Part shown: positions 45,027-53,900 of the stretch, one piece after another | Layout of the letters: every line of letters starts with the position of its first letter | Numbering within the stretch: position 1 is the stretch's first letter | From: Salirhabdus sp. Marseille-P4669 | GTDB taxonomy: Bacteria > Bacillota > Bacilli > Bacillales > Alkalibacillaceae | Length of the DNA: 64,000 nucleotides | Direction: 5' to 3' | Assembly (NCBI RefSeq): GCF_900240405.1 | Contig: NZ_OEQK01000003.1 | Location: 124,001 to 188,000, forward strand | Translations under genes and position numbers: made by a program | Notes under the pieces: generated by a model | Databases searched by the model: none | What the model was told of the DNA's origin: nothing | The model's input: the letters and a program-made list of their open reading frames with translations, nothing else

Positions 45027-45068
45027 AAACAGCTAGTAAGAAAGGAACTCCTTTCTTACTAGCTGTTT
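45027..45068. terminator. Bidirectional terminator
   Basis: Twenty-base stem AAACAGCTAGTAAGAAAGGA and its complement with a two-base loop, between convergent genes. Very stable. Confidence 0.92.
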
Positions 45069-45672
45069 AATTAGACTTAGAATAGTACATTTGGTCTTCT
45101 TTCACATCAAGCACTCCGTATTTTCTTTTTAATCGCTCAATTTGGTCCTTATACGCTTCTCTAAAGTTTTCTTCTATAGCTTGATATGGATCATCTTCAG
45201 TCCTGTTATTATGGATTGCAAGGCTTTCATAAAGCTTTCTATGTAAAATTTGGGATTCGATTTGCTCATATCCCATGTTCATTATGTATTCCTCTACAGT
45301 TAAATTACTTTTTTGCAAATGGTCAGCAAAATAATCATCTTCATCTGCTAATTGGGTATACATCGTTACTTGTTCTTCGATAAAGTTTTGGACATCCTCC
45401 TTGTTAACCTTGATTCCTCGCTTTTCCGCTTCCACTTCCATAGCTCTCTGTGATATCTCCATATTAATTACATCATAAACAATCCATTCTTTTTGGGCAT
45501 CGAAACTTTCATTCCTCGAACGAACGCTTTTCTTTACTTGTTCGATGGCAGCATTAATTTGGTCGGAATCAATAATGGGCTCCGTTAAGATTTCCTCTCT
45601 CGTTAGTACACGTACCGTTAAGAAAAAGGATAGGATGGTTATGATAATAGTAGTTATACGTAGAGCACGCAT
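45067..45672 (-). CDS. SurA-like N-terminal domain membrane-anchored protein
   Basis: 201 residues. One N-terminal hydrophobic anchor (~5-22), then a helical chaperone-like region: VIDDVINMEISQRAMEVEAEKRGI-type segment (here DVINMEISQRAMEVEAEKRG) and VNKEDVQNFIEEQ, which resembles the SurA/PrsA N-terminal domain. The PPIase domain is absent. Extracytoplasmic folding role inferred. GGGG ribosome site. Confidence 0.65.
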   Translation of the reverse strand: MRALRITTIIITILSFFLTVRVLTREEILTEPIIDSDQINAAIEQVKKSVRSRNESFDAQKEWIVYDVINMEISQRAMEVEAEKRGIKVNKEDVQNFIEEQVTMYTQLADEDDYFADHLQKSNLTVEEYIMNMGYEQIESQILHRKLYESLAIHNNRTEDDPYQAIEENFREAYKDQIERLKRKYGVLDVKEDQMYYSKSN

Positions 45673-45774
45673 GGAAATTCCCCTTTGTATAATGTAGGTT
45701 TATCTCTACTTTACTATTTACAAATTGGAAATAAAAGTAGTTTTCCGCAAAAAAAATTAATTATTTCGACAAAT

Positions 45775-46821
45775 TTAGTTTGGGGCTTTTCTTAATACGT
45801 CATAGGGGATGGCTTCCACCACCCTATCCTTACGTCCTTTTGTTGTTTCAGATTTGGTGAGTGAATTTAAGATTGCTTCTTCCGTGGCTTCTGCAACACC
45901 TTGGAATAACTCTCGCATGATTTTCGAATCATCTCTTATCGTTGCACGTGATTCTCGGTATTCTCCACTAGAAAAGTGATGAATTGTATAACCATTAGAA
46001 AAGGCAATGACAATATCACCACTACCATGGTGTATTCGGCTTCCTGTTTTCGCTAGACCAACAGTAGCACGCTTGGCTAATCTTTTGAGCTGCCGATCCG
46101 ATAGCGGGGCATCTGTTGCAACGATTATCATAATGGAGCCATCAGGAAGCTTCTCTTTGTCCATATTGGTAGGCTGAAACCTTGCTAACTCCAATTCTTC
46201 CCGTGCTCCGAAATTACTTACTACTAATACGCCTATTACAAAGCTATTCTTTATTTTCCTGGAGGCTGTTCCTACCCCACCTTTATATTGAAAACAAACC
46301 ATTCCACAACCAGCACCAACTCCCCCTTCGTCTACTTTCGTTCCAGCTTTCTCTATTGCTTGAAATACATCCTGCTGCCGAATAGTTGCAATCCTTGCAC
46401 TATTTAAATACATATCATTGCATTCTCCCACAACAACATTTAAAGAGCCCGTTGAATCACCAATTTCCTTCGTTTCATTCAGCATGTAGGATAATGTGTG
46501 CTGCATAACATTTCCAACATTAAACGTATTTGTTAACATGATAGGAGATTCTATTTCACCTAATTCCTCTAGTTGAACCAATCCAGTACTTTTCCCATAA
46601 CCGTTTAATACAAAGCATCCGGCAGGCACCTTTTCTTTAAAAAGATTCCCTTCATGTGGAAGTATTGCAGTAACCCCTGTTCTTATGCATTCTCCATTTT
46701 CCAAATCTTCTAGTAATGTCACATGTCCAACTTTTACTCCTGGTACATCTGTTATTTGATTTTGTTTTCCTGTTTCCATTGATCCTATTTTTATTCCAAG
46801 CTCACGAGCACGTTTTCTCAT
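45775..46821 (-). CDS. P1 family (DmpA-like) aminopeptidase
   Basis: 348 residues. N-terminal TDVPGVKVGHVTL and the self-cleavage region VLVVSNFGARE, where the Ser would become the N-terminal nucleophile after autoproteolysis, mark the P1/DmpA family. GHGG-type loops (GGVGAGCGM, GSRIHHGSGD) line the active site. Members cleave N-terminal D- or beta-amino acids or L-amino acids from small peptides. Substrate here unknown. GGAG ribosome site. Confidence 0.88.
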   Translation of the reverse strand: MRKRARELGIKIGSMETGKQNQITDVPGVKVGHVTLLEDLENGECIRTGVTAILPHEGNLFKEKVPAGCFVLNGYGKSTGLVQLEELGEIESPIMLTNTFNVGNVMQHTLSYMLNETKEIGDSTGSLNVVVGECNDMYLNSARIATIRQQDVFQAIEKAGTKVDEGGVGAGCGMVCFQYKGGVGTASRKIKNSFVIGVLVVSNFGAREELELARFQPTNMDKEKLPDGSIMIIVATDAPLSDRQLKRLAKRATVGLAKTGSRIHHGSGDIVIAFSNGYTIHHFSSGEYRESRATIRDDSKIMRELFQGVAEATEEAILNSLTKSETTKGRKDRVVEAIPYDVLRKAPN

Positions 46822-46902
46822 TTCATTTCTCCTTTTGTAGTTCTATGCTTACCTATTTTTCTCAAAACGATCACAATGTAGTTACATTCTGAAGTATTAC
46901 AT

Positions 46903-46948
46903 AAAAAAACCACAAACACACTCTGCATAGTCAATAGTGTTTGTGGTT
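46903..46948 (-). terminator. Terminator of the second Sco gene
   Basis: Stem AACCACAAACAC/GTGTTTGTGGTT and seven T on the minus strand, eight bases after the stop. Confidence 0.85.
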
Positions 46949-46956
46949 CCTCTCTT

Positions 46957-47553
46957 TTATTCCTTCTCTATTAACTTCCCAATATCCTTCAAAATTTGCT
47001 CTGAATCTAGCGGTTCCTTCGTTGTAGACATGTCATATATTGCTCGAATGTTGTTCTTTTTATCGAGTAAGTACATGGTCGTATTATGTGCAACAAATCC
47101 ATCCTTTGACTTTTCGTACATCATTTTAAAACGGTCTGCTACACTTTTTGTTTTCTCATTTGATCCTCGCAGCCATTTCCAACCTGTAAAATCTGCATCA
47201 AAGGATTCTGCATAATGCATGATTTTTTCCTTCGTATCTACATCCGGATCCAATGTAATAGAAACAAATTCAACTTTCTTCCCAAAAACGTTTTTCTTCA
47301 TAAGCTCCTCTTGCATCGGTGTTGCATGCATCATCGTTAACGGACAAATATCTGGACAGCTTGTGTAGTAGAACATTACTAGCTTTACTTTCGAATTGCT
47401 TAAATCGTATTGTTCCTCTTCAACTGTTTCCATTGTAAAGGACTCCATTTCACCAAGCTTTGGTAATAAATTTTCACTTGGCCAAAACGAATAAATGAGA
47501 GCAAAACCAAACACCAGCAGGATTACAAACAAAAGCATCCATTTATTAAGCAA
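46957..47553 (-). CDS. SCO1/SenC family membrane copper protein
   Basis: 198 residues. An N-terminal membrane anchor (~4-24) without a lipobox; the thioredoxin-like domain has the copper motif CPDIC (YYTSCPDICPLT) and the partner His in FVAHNTTMYL. Sco proteins bind Cu and reduce or metallate copper enzymes. TTG 47553 is preferred, since GGTGAT pairs ideally with 16S rRNA; GTG 47562 overlaps it. It lies 3.4 kb from the multicopper oxidase mnxG and could supply its copper. Confidence 0.85.
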   Translation of the reverse strand: MLNKWMLLFVILLVFGFALIYSFWPSENLLPKLGEMESFTMETVEEEQYDLSNSKVKLVMFYYTSCPDICPLTMMHATPMQEELMKKNVFGKKVEFVSITLDPDVDTKEKIMHYAESFDADFTGWKWLRGSNEKTKSVADRFKMMYEKSKDGFVAHNTTMYLLDKKNNIRAIYDMSTTKEPLDSEQILKDIGKLIEKE

Positions 47554-47786
47554 CTTTATCACCCAATTTCATTTCATAATACCATTCTATAGGTAGATTA
47601 TGCATCGTAACGGGCGTTGTTTGTAATGTTCACCTACTAAAATTGTAACGTATTTTATTATGTTCATTTACCGCCTATTTTTCAATCATTCGCTGAAAGC
47701 TATGACATTAATCTATACCAAAATAGTCAACCTACATAACTTGTTATTGTAACTCTTATAAAAATTAAAAAGGAGTGTATGTATCT

Positions 47787-48326
47787 ATGGGTTGCGGTAG
47801 AAAATTTAATGATGACGATCGTGTAGGTGGAGTAGATATTTTTGATGGCGACAACTGCGTATGTGATGTTGTTCGTGCCATTGCAGATGCACAAGACGAT
47901 GTTCAAGATGACCTATGTGATGTAAGCTGTGCTAAATCAATCAACAACTTGTTAGCGCCTGTTTCTAGAAATAATTTAGACACGGTTCCTTTTATTCTAT
48001 ATGGGAAAGATCTTAAGCCATTCAAAGCGTTTGGAGCAGACATCGAATTCAGTGGAGGACGCCCTCGCTTTGACTGTGTAGAAAGCTTTATTTTCCGTGT
48101 AAACGAAGTAAGTGACGACTGCTGTGCTGTATTAGAACTTCTTCATTTTGATGATGAACAACCAGATGAACCAGGAAATCAACGTGGAGCGCAAGGCGAC
48201 AAAGATCCATGCGAACAAATCGATGGAGAACGAGTAAACGAATTAAATCGTACTGGTGTGTGTATCACAGTTGACTTGAAGTGCTTCTGCGCAATTACTT
48301 GCTTACCAGCAGTATCTGTACTTTAA
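47787..48326 (+). CDS. Spore outer-coat protein, CotY/CotZ/ExsY family
   Basis: 179 residues, rich in cysteine (about 14) and acidic. MGCGRKF, then VCDVVRAIADAQDDV and the C-terminal CITVDLKCFCAITCLPAVSV match the CotY/CotZ/ExsY family, which self-assembles into a disulphide-linked two-dimensional lattice forming the spore crust or exosporium base. ATG 47787 follows AAGGAGTG. A possible sigma-K promoter is AC-N16-CATAACTTG at 47717-47743. It opens the run of spore-surface genes next to mnxEFG. Confidence 0.9.
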   Translation: MGCGRKFNDDDRVGGVDIFDGDNCVCDVVRAIADAQDDVQDDLCDVSCAKSINNLLAPVSRNNLDTVPFILYGKDLKPFKAFGADIEFSGGRPRFDCVESFIFRVNEVSDDCCAVLELLHFDDEQPDEPGNQRGAQGDKDPCEQIDGERVNELNRTGVCITVDLKCFCAITCLPAVSVL

Positions 48327-48344
48327 TAATTAACAGTGTGACTT

Positions 48345-48375
48345 CGGGCTGCATGTCTATGCAGCCCGTTTTTTT
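48345..48375 (+). terminator. Terminator of the CotY/Z-like gene
   Basis: Stem CGGGCTGCAT/ATGCAGCCCG with a four-base loop and seven T. Confidence 0.93.
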
Positions 48376-48459
48376 GATTGCAATTCTTAACCATTCCTTC
48401 GTCTCACCCACGCACCATTGCTATCTCTATGTCTATTTTCCCTTTCATAAGGTAAGCTG

Positions 48460-48491
48460 TCCACTCTTCTTATGATCTCTTTCATAAGCTA
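48460..48491 (+). promoter_or_regulatory. Sigma-K-like promoter of the first Cys/His-rich gene
   Basis: TCCACTCTT at -35 and TCATAAGCTA at -10. The AC-N18-CATAnnnTA form is close to the sigma-K pattern. The same two blocks with identical spacing recur at 48776-48807. Confidence 0.6.
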
Positions 48492-48520
48492 TAGTAAATG
48501 AAGATAAAGGAGGGAGACGT

Positions 48521-48673
48521 ATGAGCTGTCGTAAGTGCAACAAGAAACGGAAATGCTGTTCTCTTTGCCACCACAACCATTTTTTTCATTTTGAAAACAT
48601 GTGTAAATGCCGTCGTTTTACCTTTCATTACCCATGTAAAAAGCATTTCTGTGGTTGCGACCACCACTTTTAA
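48521..48673 (+). CDS. Small Cys/His-rich protein, likely coat
   Basis: 50 residues: MSCRKCNKKRKCCSLCHHNH, then FFHFENMCKCRRFTFHYPCK and KHFCGCDHHF. It has ten cysteines and eight histidines with CxxC, CxC and HH pairs, so it could bind several metal ions or cross-link through disulphides. Ribosome site GGAGGGAG. It lies 148 bases after a coat gene terminator, behind its own sigma-K-like promoter. Not recognised as a known family; spore-surface location is inferred from neighbours and promoter. Confidence 0.7.
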   Translation: MSCRKCNKKRKCCSLCHHNHFFHFENMCKCRRFTFHYPCKKHFCGCDHHF

Positions 48674-48775
48674 TCTATCAACAGGATGAGTATGGTAAGT
48701 CGGATTTATCTTAACTTACTACTTTCCCACAAGAAAAAAATAGGCATCCAGTTTTTTGACAATGGATGACTCTGG

Positions 48776-48807
48776 TCCACTCTTTATTTGACCCGAATCA
48801 TAAGCTA
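48776..48807 (+). promoter_or_regulatory. Sigma-K-like promoter of the second Cys/His-rich gene
   Basis: TCCACTCTT and TCATAAGCTA with the same 22-base start-to-start spacing as at 48460-48491, 31 bases before the GTG start of the next gene. Confidence 0.6.
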
Positions 48808-48838
48808 GTAATGTCTAGAATAGGAGGGAGATTTTTCG

Positions 48839-49093
48839 GTGGAATATTATGTAAAAGATAGAATGAAAGACCATTATTGTTCCTGTTACAAACGGCCACA
48901 ATGTAGTATAGTTCCTCATTCTTCCTGTAATTGTTCTAGCTACCATTTCCACGACGTTTATGTAAAGGAGAGGAATCTAGCTCGTAATAAAACCTGCTTA
49001 CCACCACTTCGTCCACAAATAAAAAAAGTAGTGCCCCATCCCCCCCATCAAACGTGTGGAAATGAAACGAAGAATATTTTCATTGTTTTATAG
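48839..49093 (+). CDS. Cys/His-rich small protein, likely coat
   Basis: 84 residues from GTG 48839 with GGAGGGAG upstream. Cysteines occur as CSCYKRPQC, SSCNCSS, then single ones at TCLPP and TCGNE; histidines are scattered. The C-terminal part is Pro-rich and basic (LPPLRPQIKKVVPHPPHQ). No family recognised. Promoter and position link it to the preceding small protein and to the following His-rich protein, 27 bases downstream, with which it probably forms an operon. Confidence 0.65.
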   Translation: MEYYVKDRMKDHYCSCYKRPQCSIVPHSSCNCSSYHFHDVYVKERNLARNKTCLPPLRPQIKKVVPHPPHQTCGNETKNIFIVL

Positions 49094-49120
49094 TTTTATG
49101 ATAAAAGGAGGATCTAAATA

Positions 49121-49792
49121 ATGAGCCAAAAGTATTGCTCCAGTTGTGGAAAACCAATTAGAGAACACTTCTACGATGACCACAAATTTGACCGACACCA
49201 CCACGACCATCACAGTTTTGATGACCATCATGATCATTACCACCATGGATCACCACACTTCCATGATGACTGCATTTGCGAAAAATCCATTTGTGATGAT
49301 CATTTCAAAGTAAGACTCGGTGGGTTAACACATGGTCTTAATTTTCGCTTAAGACAACTAATCGGATGTAAAGTTAAATTAAACGTGGACTGTGATGGCT
49401 GTGAGAAAATCCTAGCAGAAATATGCCATGTAGGTTCGAACTTTGTTGAGGTAAAGGTCTTAAAACATTTAGATGCTAGTGATAGTGAAGACCAGGCGGA
49501 TGATGTAGCAGAATTAGAAGAAGAACTAGATGCGTTACTCGAAGAAATGGACGAATTAGAAGAGGAAATTGCCGAGTTACAGGAGGAACTGGAAGAATTA
49601 GAAGAGGAAGCAGAAGCAGAGGAAGACGAAGAGGAAGTAGAAGAAATGCTTGAGCGGATTCGAAAAAAGAGGAAACAGCTGCATAAACGAAAAAAGAAGA
49701 AAAAATTCCACAAGAGCAAGTTCGCTATCTTTCGACTTGACGCGATCAAGTGGTATGAATTAGATGACGACAGTGACTGTGATTGTCACTAA
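49121..49792 (+). CDS. His-rich, acidic coiled-coil spore-surface protein
   Basis: 223 residues. A zinc-knuckle start CSSCG (Cys6, Cys9), a His/Asp-rich stretch (~15-49), then a small beta-barrel-like segment (~65-117: LRQLIGCKVKLNVDCDGCEK, AEICHVGSNFVEVKVLKHL). An acidic coiled coil (~120-172, mostly E, L, D) and a basic stretch (~180-198, K/R) interrupt it before the last strand FAIFRLDAIKWYEL. Such a fold, resembling an Sm-like barrel with an inserted hairpin, is seen in spore-coat proteins; this is inference. His and acidic runs suit Mn or Cu binding. AAGGAGG ribosome site. Confidence 0.7.
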   Translation: MSQKYCSSCGKPIREHFYDDHKFDRHHHDHHSFDDHHDHYHHGSPHFHDDCICEKSICDDHFKVRLGGLTHGLNFRLRQLIGCKVKLNVDCDGCEKILAEICHVGSNFVEVKVLKHLDASDSEDQADDVAELEEELDALLEEMDELEEEIAELQEELEELEEEAEAEEDEEEVEEMLERIRKKRKQLHKRKKKKKFHKSKFAIFRLDAIKWYELDDDSDCDCH

Positions 49793-50129
49793 TTCGTTCT
49801 TCCATTAGTTGAAAATACGCTTCTATTTTTAATCGATTGAAATAGTATTCGTCGTGAGAATCATACAAGCCGGAAACATAGGTTTCCGGCTTGTAGTAAA
49901 TTTAAGGTCAGATACGGATTAAATAAAACATAAAACATTAATATACTCCTCTGATAGGGCTGATTACTCTCCAGTTCAAAGTTCATTTATAAAGATTGTA
50001 TTATCGAAAACCGATAATTTTGGAAAACTAACGACAGTCGCCTGGAATTGTTATTATCTTCTCTTACCAATTTAAGACAAATAAAACAATAAAGGTATAC
50101 AAGATTATAAACTTGTATACCTTCGTTTT
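49793..50129. other. Non-coding interval before the mnx operon end
   Basis: About 337 bases between convergent operons. It contains the hairpin at 49865-49894 and the terminator at 50092-50131; the part between them is AT-rich with no ribosome site or frame worth calling. Confidence 0.5.
49865..49894 (+). terminator. Terminator after the His-rich gene
   Basis: Stem ACAAGCCGGAAAC/GTTTCCGGCTTGT with a short loop. Little T run; third member of the GCCGG/GCCGAAA hairpin group. Confidence 0.7.
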
Positions 50130-50131
50130 TT
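50092..50131. terminator. Terminator of the mnx operon
   Basis: Stem AAGGTATACAAG/CTTGTATACCTT with an eight-base loop; it lies directly beyond the stop of the last minus-strand gene. Confidence 0.85.
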
Positions 50132-50912
50132 ATACATCTAGATCCTTAAAGATTACATACCAAATGTCTTCTGTAGAAAACGTTTTTTCTTTATCCTCTG
50201 TCAGAATCGTTAAGGAATCACGATCGATGCAGTGAATCTCACCGCTTATAACTTCATCATCTAATATAATTTTCACTTTCTTATTTACTAGACTTAGGAG
50301 TATTATTTGTAACGTCAATCCGTAGAAGATGTGAATCAAGTGCGGAGAGCTTGAAACAGTTGCTCCAAAGTTATACGTTAAACACCTTTTTAATCCATCA
50401 TCCAAATCGGATAACGAGCTCTCCTCAAAAGGCTCAGCAAAGCGATTACTAAGCCTAATTTCACAAATACGACCAAAAGGGATTCCTAGTTTTTTCTTTC
50501 CTTGCTGAAGAATAACGACATTTCTCCCAGACAATAAAACCCTACCAGTTACAGAGGTGCGGCTTTCCTCATCGCGTATAAAAGCAGTAGTATCACCCTT
50601 TGTTTCGGTACCTAATTCTTCTTCCTCTTCATTTAGTGTCACATCAACCCTTTGCCCGATAAGCCCATTGAAAGCATTTCTTAATCCATTAAAAACATGA
50701 AGCTCTTGATTCTCATCCAATGCTAGACTTAATAAAAATTGGTTAGCAGCAGCTATTTTTAATTCCACTTCCTCAAGCACCTCTCTTGGTAAACAGCTAT
50801 TCGGTGATGGAAATTGTTCTCGAGCTTTCTCATCAAAACAGCTACTATACCCCACACCATTTGCCAAATTCTTCACCTCGACTTTCCTAATACGGAGAAG
50901 GGAGCGAAACAT
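50130..50912 (-). CDS. mnx-operon protein, paralogue of the operon's first gene
   Basis: 260 residues, soluble. Two beta-barrel-like blocks: SVTGRVLLSGRNVVILQQGK followed by KLGIPFGRICEI (~118-150), and VNKKVKIILDDEVISGEIHC followed by DRDSLTILTEDKE (~208-245). Between them is NFGATVS, which also occurs as HFGETVS in the protein encoded at 55317-56105; the two proteins seem homologous over their C-terminal halves. It begins one base after the mnxG stop (TAAATG), so the two are translationally coupled. Function unknown; probably an assembly or scaffold subunit of the oxidase. Confidence 0.7.
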   Translation of the reverse strand: MFRSLLRIRKVEVKNLANGVGYSSCFDEKAREQFPSPNSCLPREVLEEVELKIAAANQFLLSLALDENQELHVFNGLRNAFNGLIGQRVDVTLNEEEEELGTETKGDTTAFIRDEESRTSVTGRVLLSGRNVVILQQGKKKLGIPFGRICEIRLSNRFAEPFEESSLSDLDDGLKRCLTYNFGATVSSSPHLIHIFYGLTLQIILLSLVNKKVKIILDDEVISGEIHCIDRDSLTILTEDKEKTFSTEDIWYVIFKDLDV

Positions 50913-53900
50913 TTAGTCCCTTTTTCCGTAATTTAGTGGTGGTAAATGCCTTTTCCTTTCAGAGTGAACTCGCATGATTCCCCACATTCCTTGTTCGATA
51001 TCCCATCGAATATTTCCAGATCGGTATAAATAGTCACCAGGATATTCGTAAAATCCTCCTGCACCATAATGAAGTGGTAAATCTACAGCTTTACCTGCAA
51101 CCATTTCTCCAACAAAGGATTTGACTTGTGACGTTATTTCGTTTTCATCGATGTTCCAATAATGATTGTGCAAATGGAATGTGTGTGATCTTCTCCGCTC
51201 GGATGGGTTGACTAAACGGATGATAATTGGATCCCCTGCGTAGGATTCAAAAACGGGTGTTGATGGGTCTCCATGTGTTTTCGAGCTAAATAGCTTTTCT
51301 AAATCAGCATTTTCGTATAGTCGATTGATGAGACGCTCCGTCCGATAATTGAATCCTCTTGAACCAAAGTCGTACGTATCAACTTCCGGATTTTCATCCC
51401 CTTCCTCATCTTCACCAGGTAACAAAAAGCCTGCAATTGGATCTACAATTAACTGCTCTTGTTTATCTACTAATCTGGCACCATCATACATAACGATGCC
51501 AAACTCTCGAATATCTGGTAGAAAAGGTTGTCGAATGATCACATGATTGCCAGTGGTAACCGGCTTTAACGTATACGGATCTAAAAATGTTGCACCTCTT
51601 GGCTCTGCAATAAACATACCGAATGTTCCTAATGAACGATGGTTGCGAATATCCGTCATATCCCATAAACCACAAGCGCCTAAAGGCAAATCAACAAACC
51701 ATTTGTAATGAACTGTTTCTCCAGGGCCTGCGGATTGGTCAAAATTAAACCCTACCGTTTCCCCTGCGGACGTTTTCACATCATAGGAAATTAGTTGAGA
51801 ATGAAGAGAAATTCGAACAGATGGCGGATAAAATGCTTGCTCCTTTACAGGCGGATATGGCCAAATACCGTCCTGGAATGGAAATTTCTCAAATTCCAAA
51901 TAACTAGTTAGGCTTACCTCGACAATATCGCCTCGATTGGCACGGATGATTAATGGTTCAGGATTTTTTCTTCCAGATAGAATATCATCCATATCTTTTC
52001 TTAAGGCGAATACGATACCAAAAGGATCATGTTCCCCCCATTTGCTATACGTAATCGGCGTATGAAACGCTACTATATCAAACTTTTTAACGGGTGCATT
52101 AGCAGGTGCGTTCAGTGGTGGATTTACGACTTTTGCTTTTTCCGGCGGTTCACCAGTACAATTTGGTAATGGTTTCGTTCTTTTCGGCGGAGCTTCTTTA
52201 TCTGGTAGTGGAATGAGAAAATCAACCTCTTCATCATAGGCTCGAATTAACCCCCATAGTCCGTTCCATAAATCCTCTTCTGTTTCAAAGGTCCATAAAT
52301 AATCTCCTGATTGTGGTAAATGCGTTTCCAGTGTAAAAGATTCCGAAATACCAATATGCGTTTGGGATATAAATCTCGATTCGATATCAGGTCTCTGTTC
52401 CTTCCATTTTAATCCATGGAGATTAAAACTATGGGATTCTTCATGAGCACCTTGTAGCAGTCTTATACGTAACGTGTCTTCTTCATAGGCATGTAATATT
52501 GGGGTAACAGGGTCTCCATTCACATATGAGCTAAATGAATAAGCCGGGTCACAGTCGTGTTCTAGACGAAATTGAAGAGGCTCATTCCGATAATTAACAC
52601 CAAATAGTCCTGGGTCATCCTCAGAGCCTGGAAATTGTGGGGGATTTAACGGTCTTCCCTCTTTATCATATATAAGCGAAAAGTCTTGAACCATAAGTGT
52701 AAAGTCACGATAATCTGGGATAAATGGATGCTGTCCAGTTAACTGGGTACCATGCAATTTTTGCTCCCCTGTTTTGGAATCAAAGAACTTTGAAAACCTG
52801 GAATGAATAACTCCAGCTCCAAACACACCATGCTGCTGGTGATAATTGGCAAATAAATGATCATGGAAAAACCATGCTTTTAATTCCGTATCTGCAAAAT
52901 ATTCATAACGAATCGTTTCACCCGGAAGAACACTTGAATCATAATTCCACCCTACATTCGCACCATCATTAACGAGAACATCGAATTTCACATAATGAAT
53001 GTGCATCCCTACTTCATACGTTCTCGTCACAAGCTGGAATGCATCACCATCAGCGATGCTCGGAAGTCTATTCGTAAAATTAACTCGTAAACAAGAGCCT
53101 GCTGGAGCATGAATAACGAGCGGCTCTGGTTCTTTTTTGCCTGAGCAAATATCATCCAAATCTTCATCTAAAACATATATTCGCCCTTTTGGATCATGCC
53201 AACCCTGTCGATTGTAAATAATCGGAAGCTCTATCAAGGAAATGTTGTATTCCACAACCGGTGGGTTTTCAACATTACCACAAGGATCCGCAAATACGGC
53301 TCCAGGTCTAGGATTCGGAACAGCAGCATTCCGTTCTAGCTCCGTCATATTTCTCCCCCCAATAATTCCAAGGGGAGGCCGAGGTGCTTTAAAGCCTACT
53401 TTTCCAGGTATGAAATTGGGATAGCCTGGTTTTTCTTTCGTTGGCTTTGGGGGTACAGGACGATCGCGGAGTGGCTGTAGAGCTTTGATTGGTACCCCAT
53501 TTGGGTAACATTGACTTCCATCCTGAAAGGTATTAAACACGCGATTAATCCCCCACATTCCAACCGCAAAATGTGGATATAAGTGACAGTGAATAATGGC
53601 ATCTCCAATAGCACCGTGCAAGCTTCCAAGCCCATATAAAGGCTCCACGTCATACCAGCTTTGTGGGCTAATGGATTGAGAATCGATTATTTCGGATTCG
53701 GGGTTCGTATTATCACGGAACCATTGATGAACATGGTAGTGAAAGACATGTGTTTCCTTTACACCACCATGAACAACGCGTATTACAGCTGGGTCCCCAA
53801 CATAGCCTCGTAGTATTGGTGTTGCTGGGTCTCCAAATACCCAGGAATCGTGGTGAACCTCCTCCCCATCACAATCTGGACAAACAACACCCTCTTCGAT

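Noticed and set aside
47787-49093. CRISPR or tandem repeat in the coat region
   Set aside because: The repeated blocks are two short promoter motifs only; no regularly spaced direct repeats were seen here or elsewhere.
49300-49749. 149-codon Ser-rich frame on the minus strand
   Set aside because: It is the antisense shadow of the acidic coiled coil (GAA/GAG runs read as TTC/CTC), with no ribosome site.
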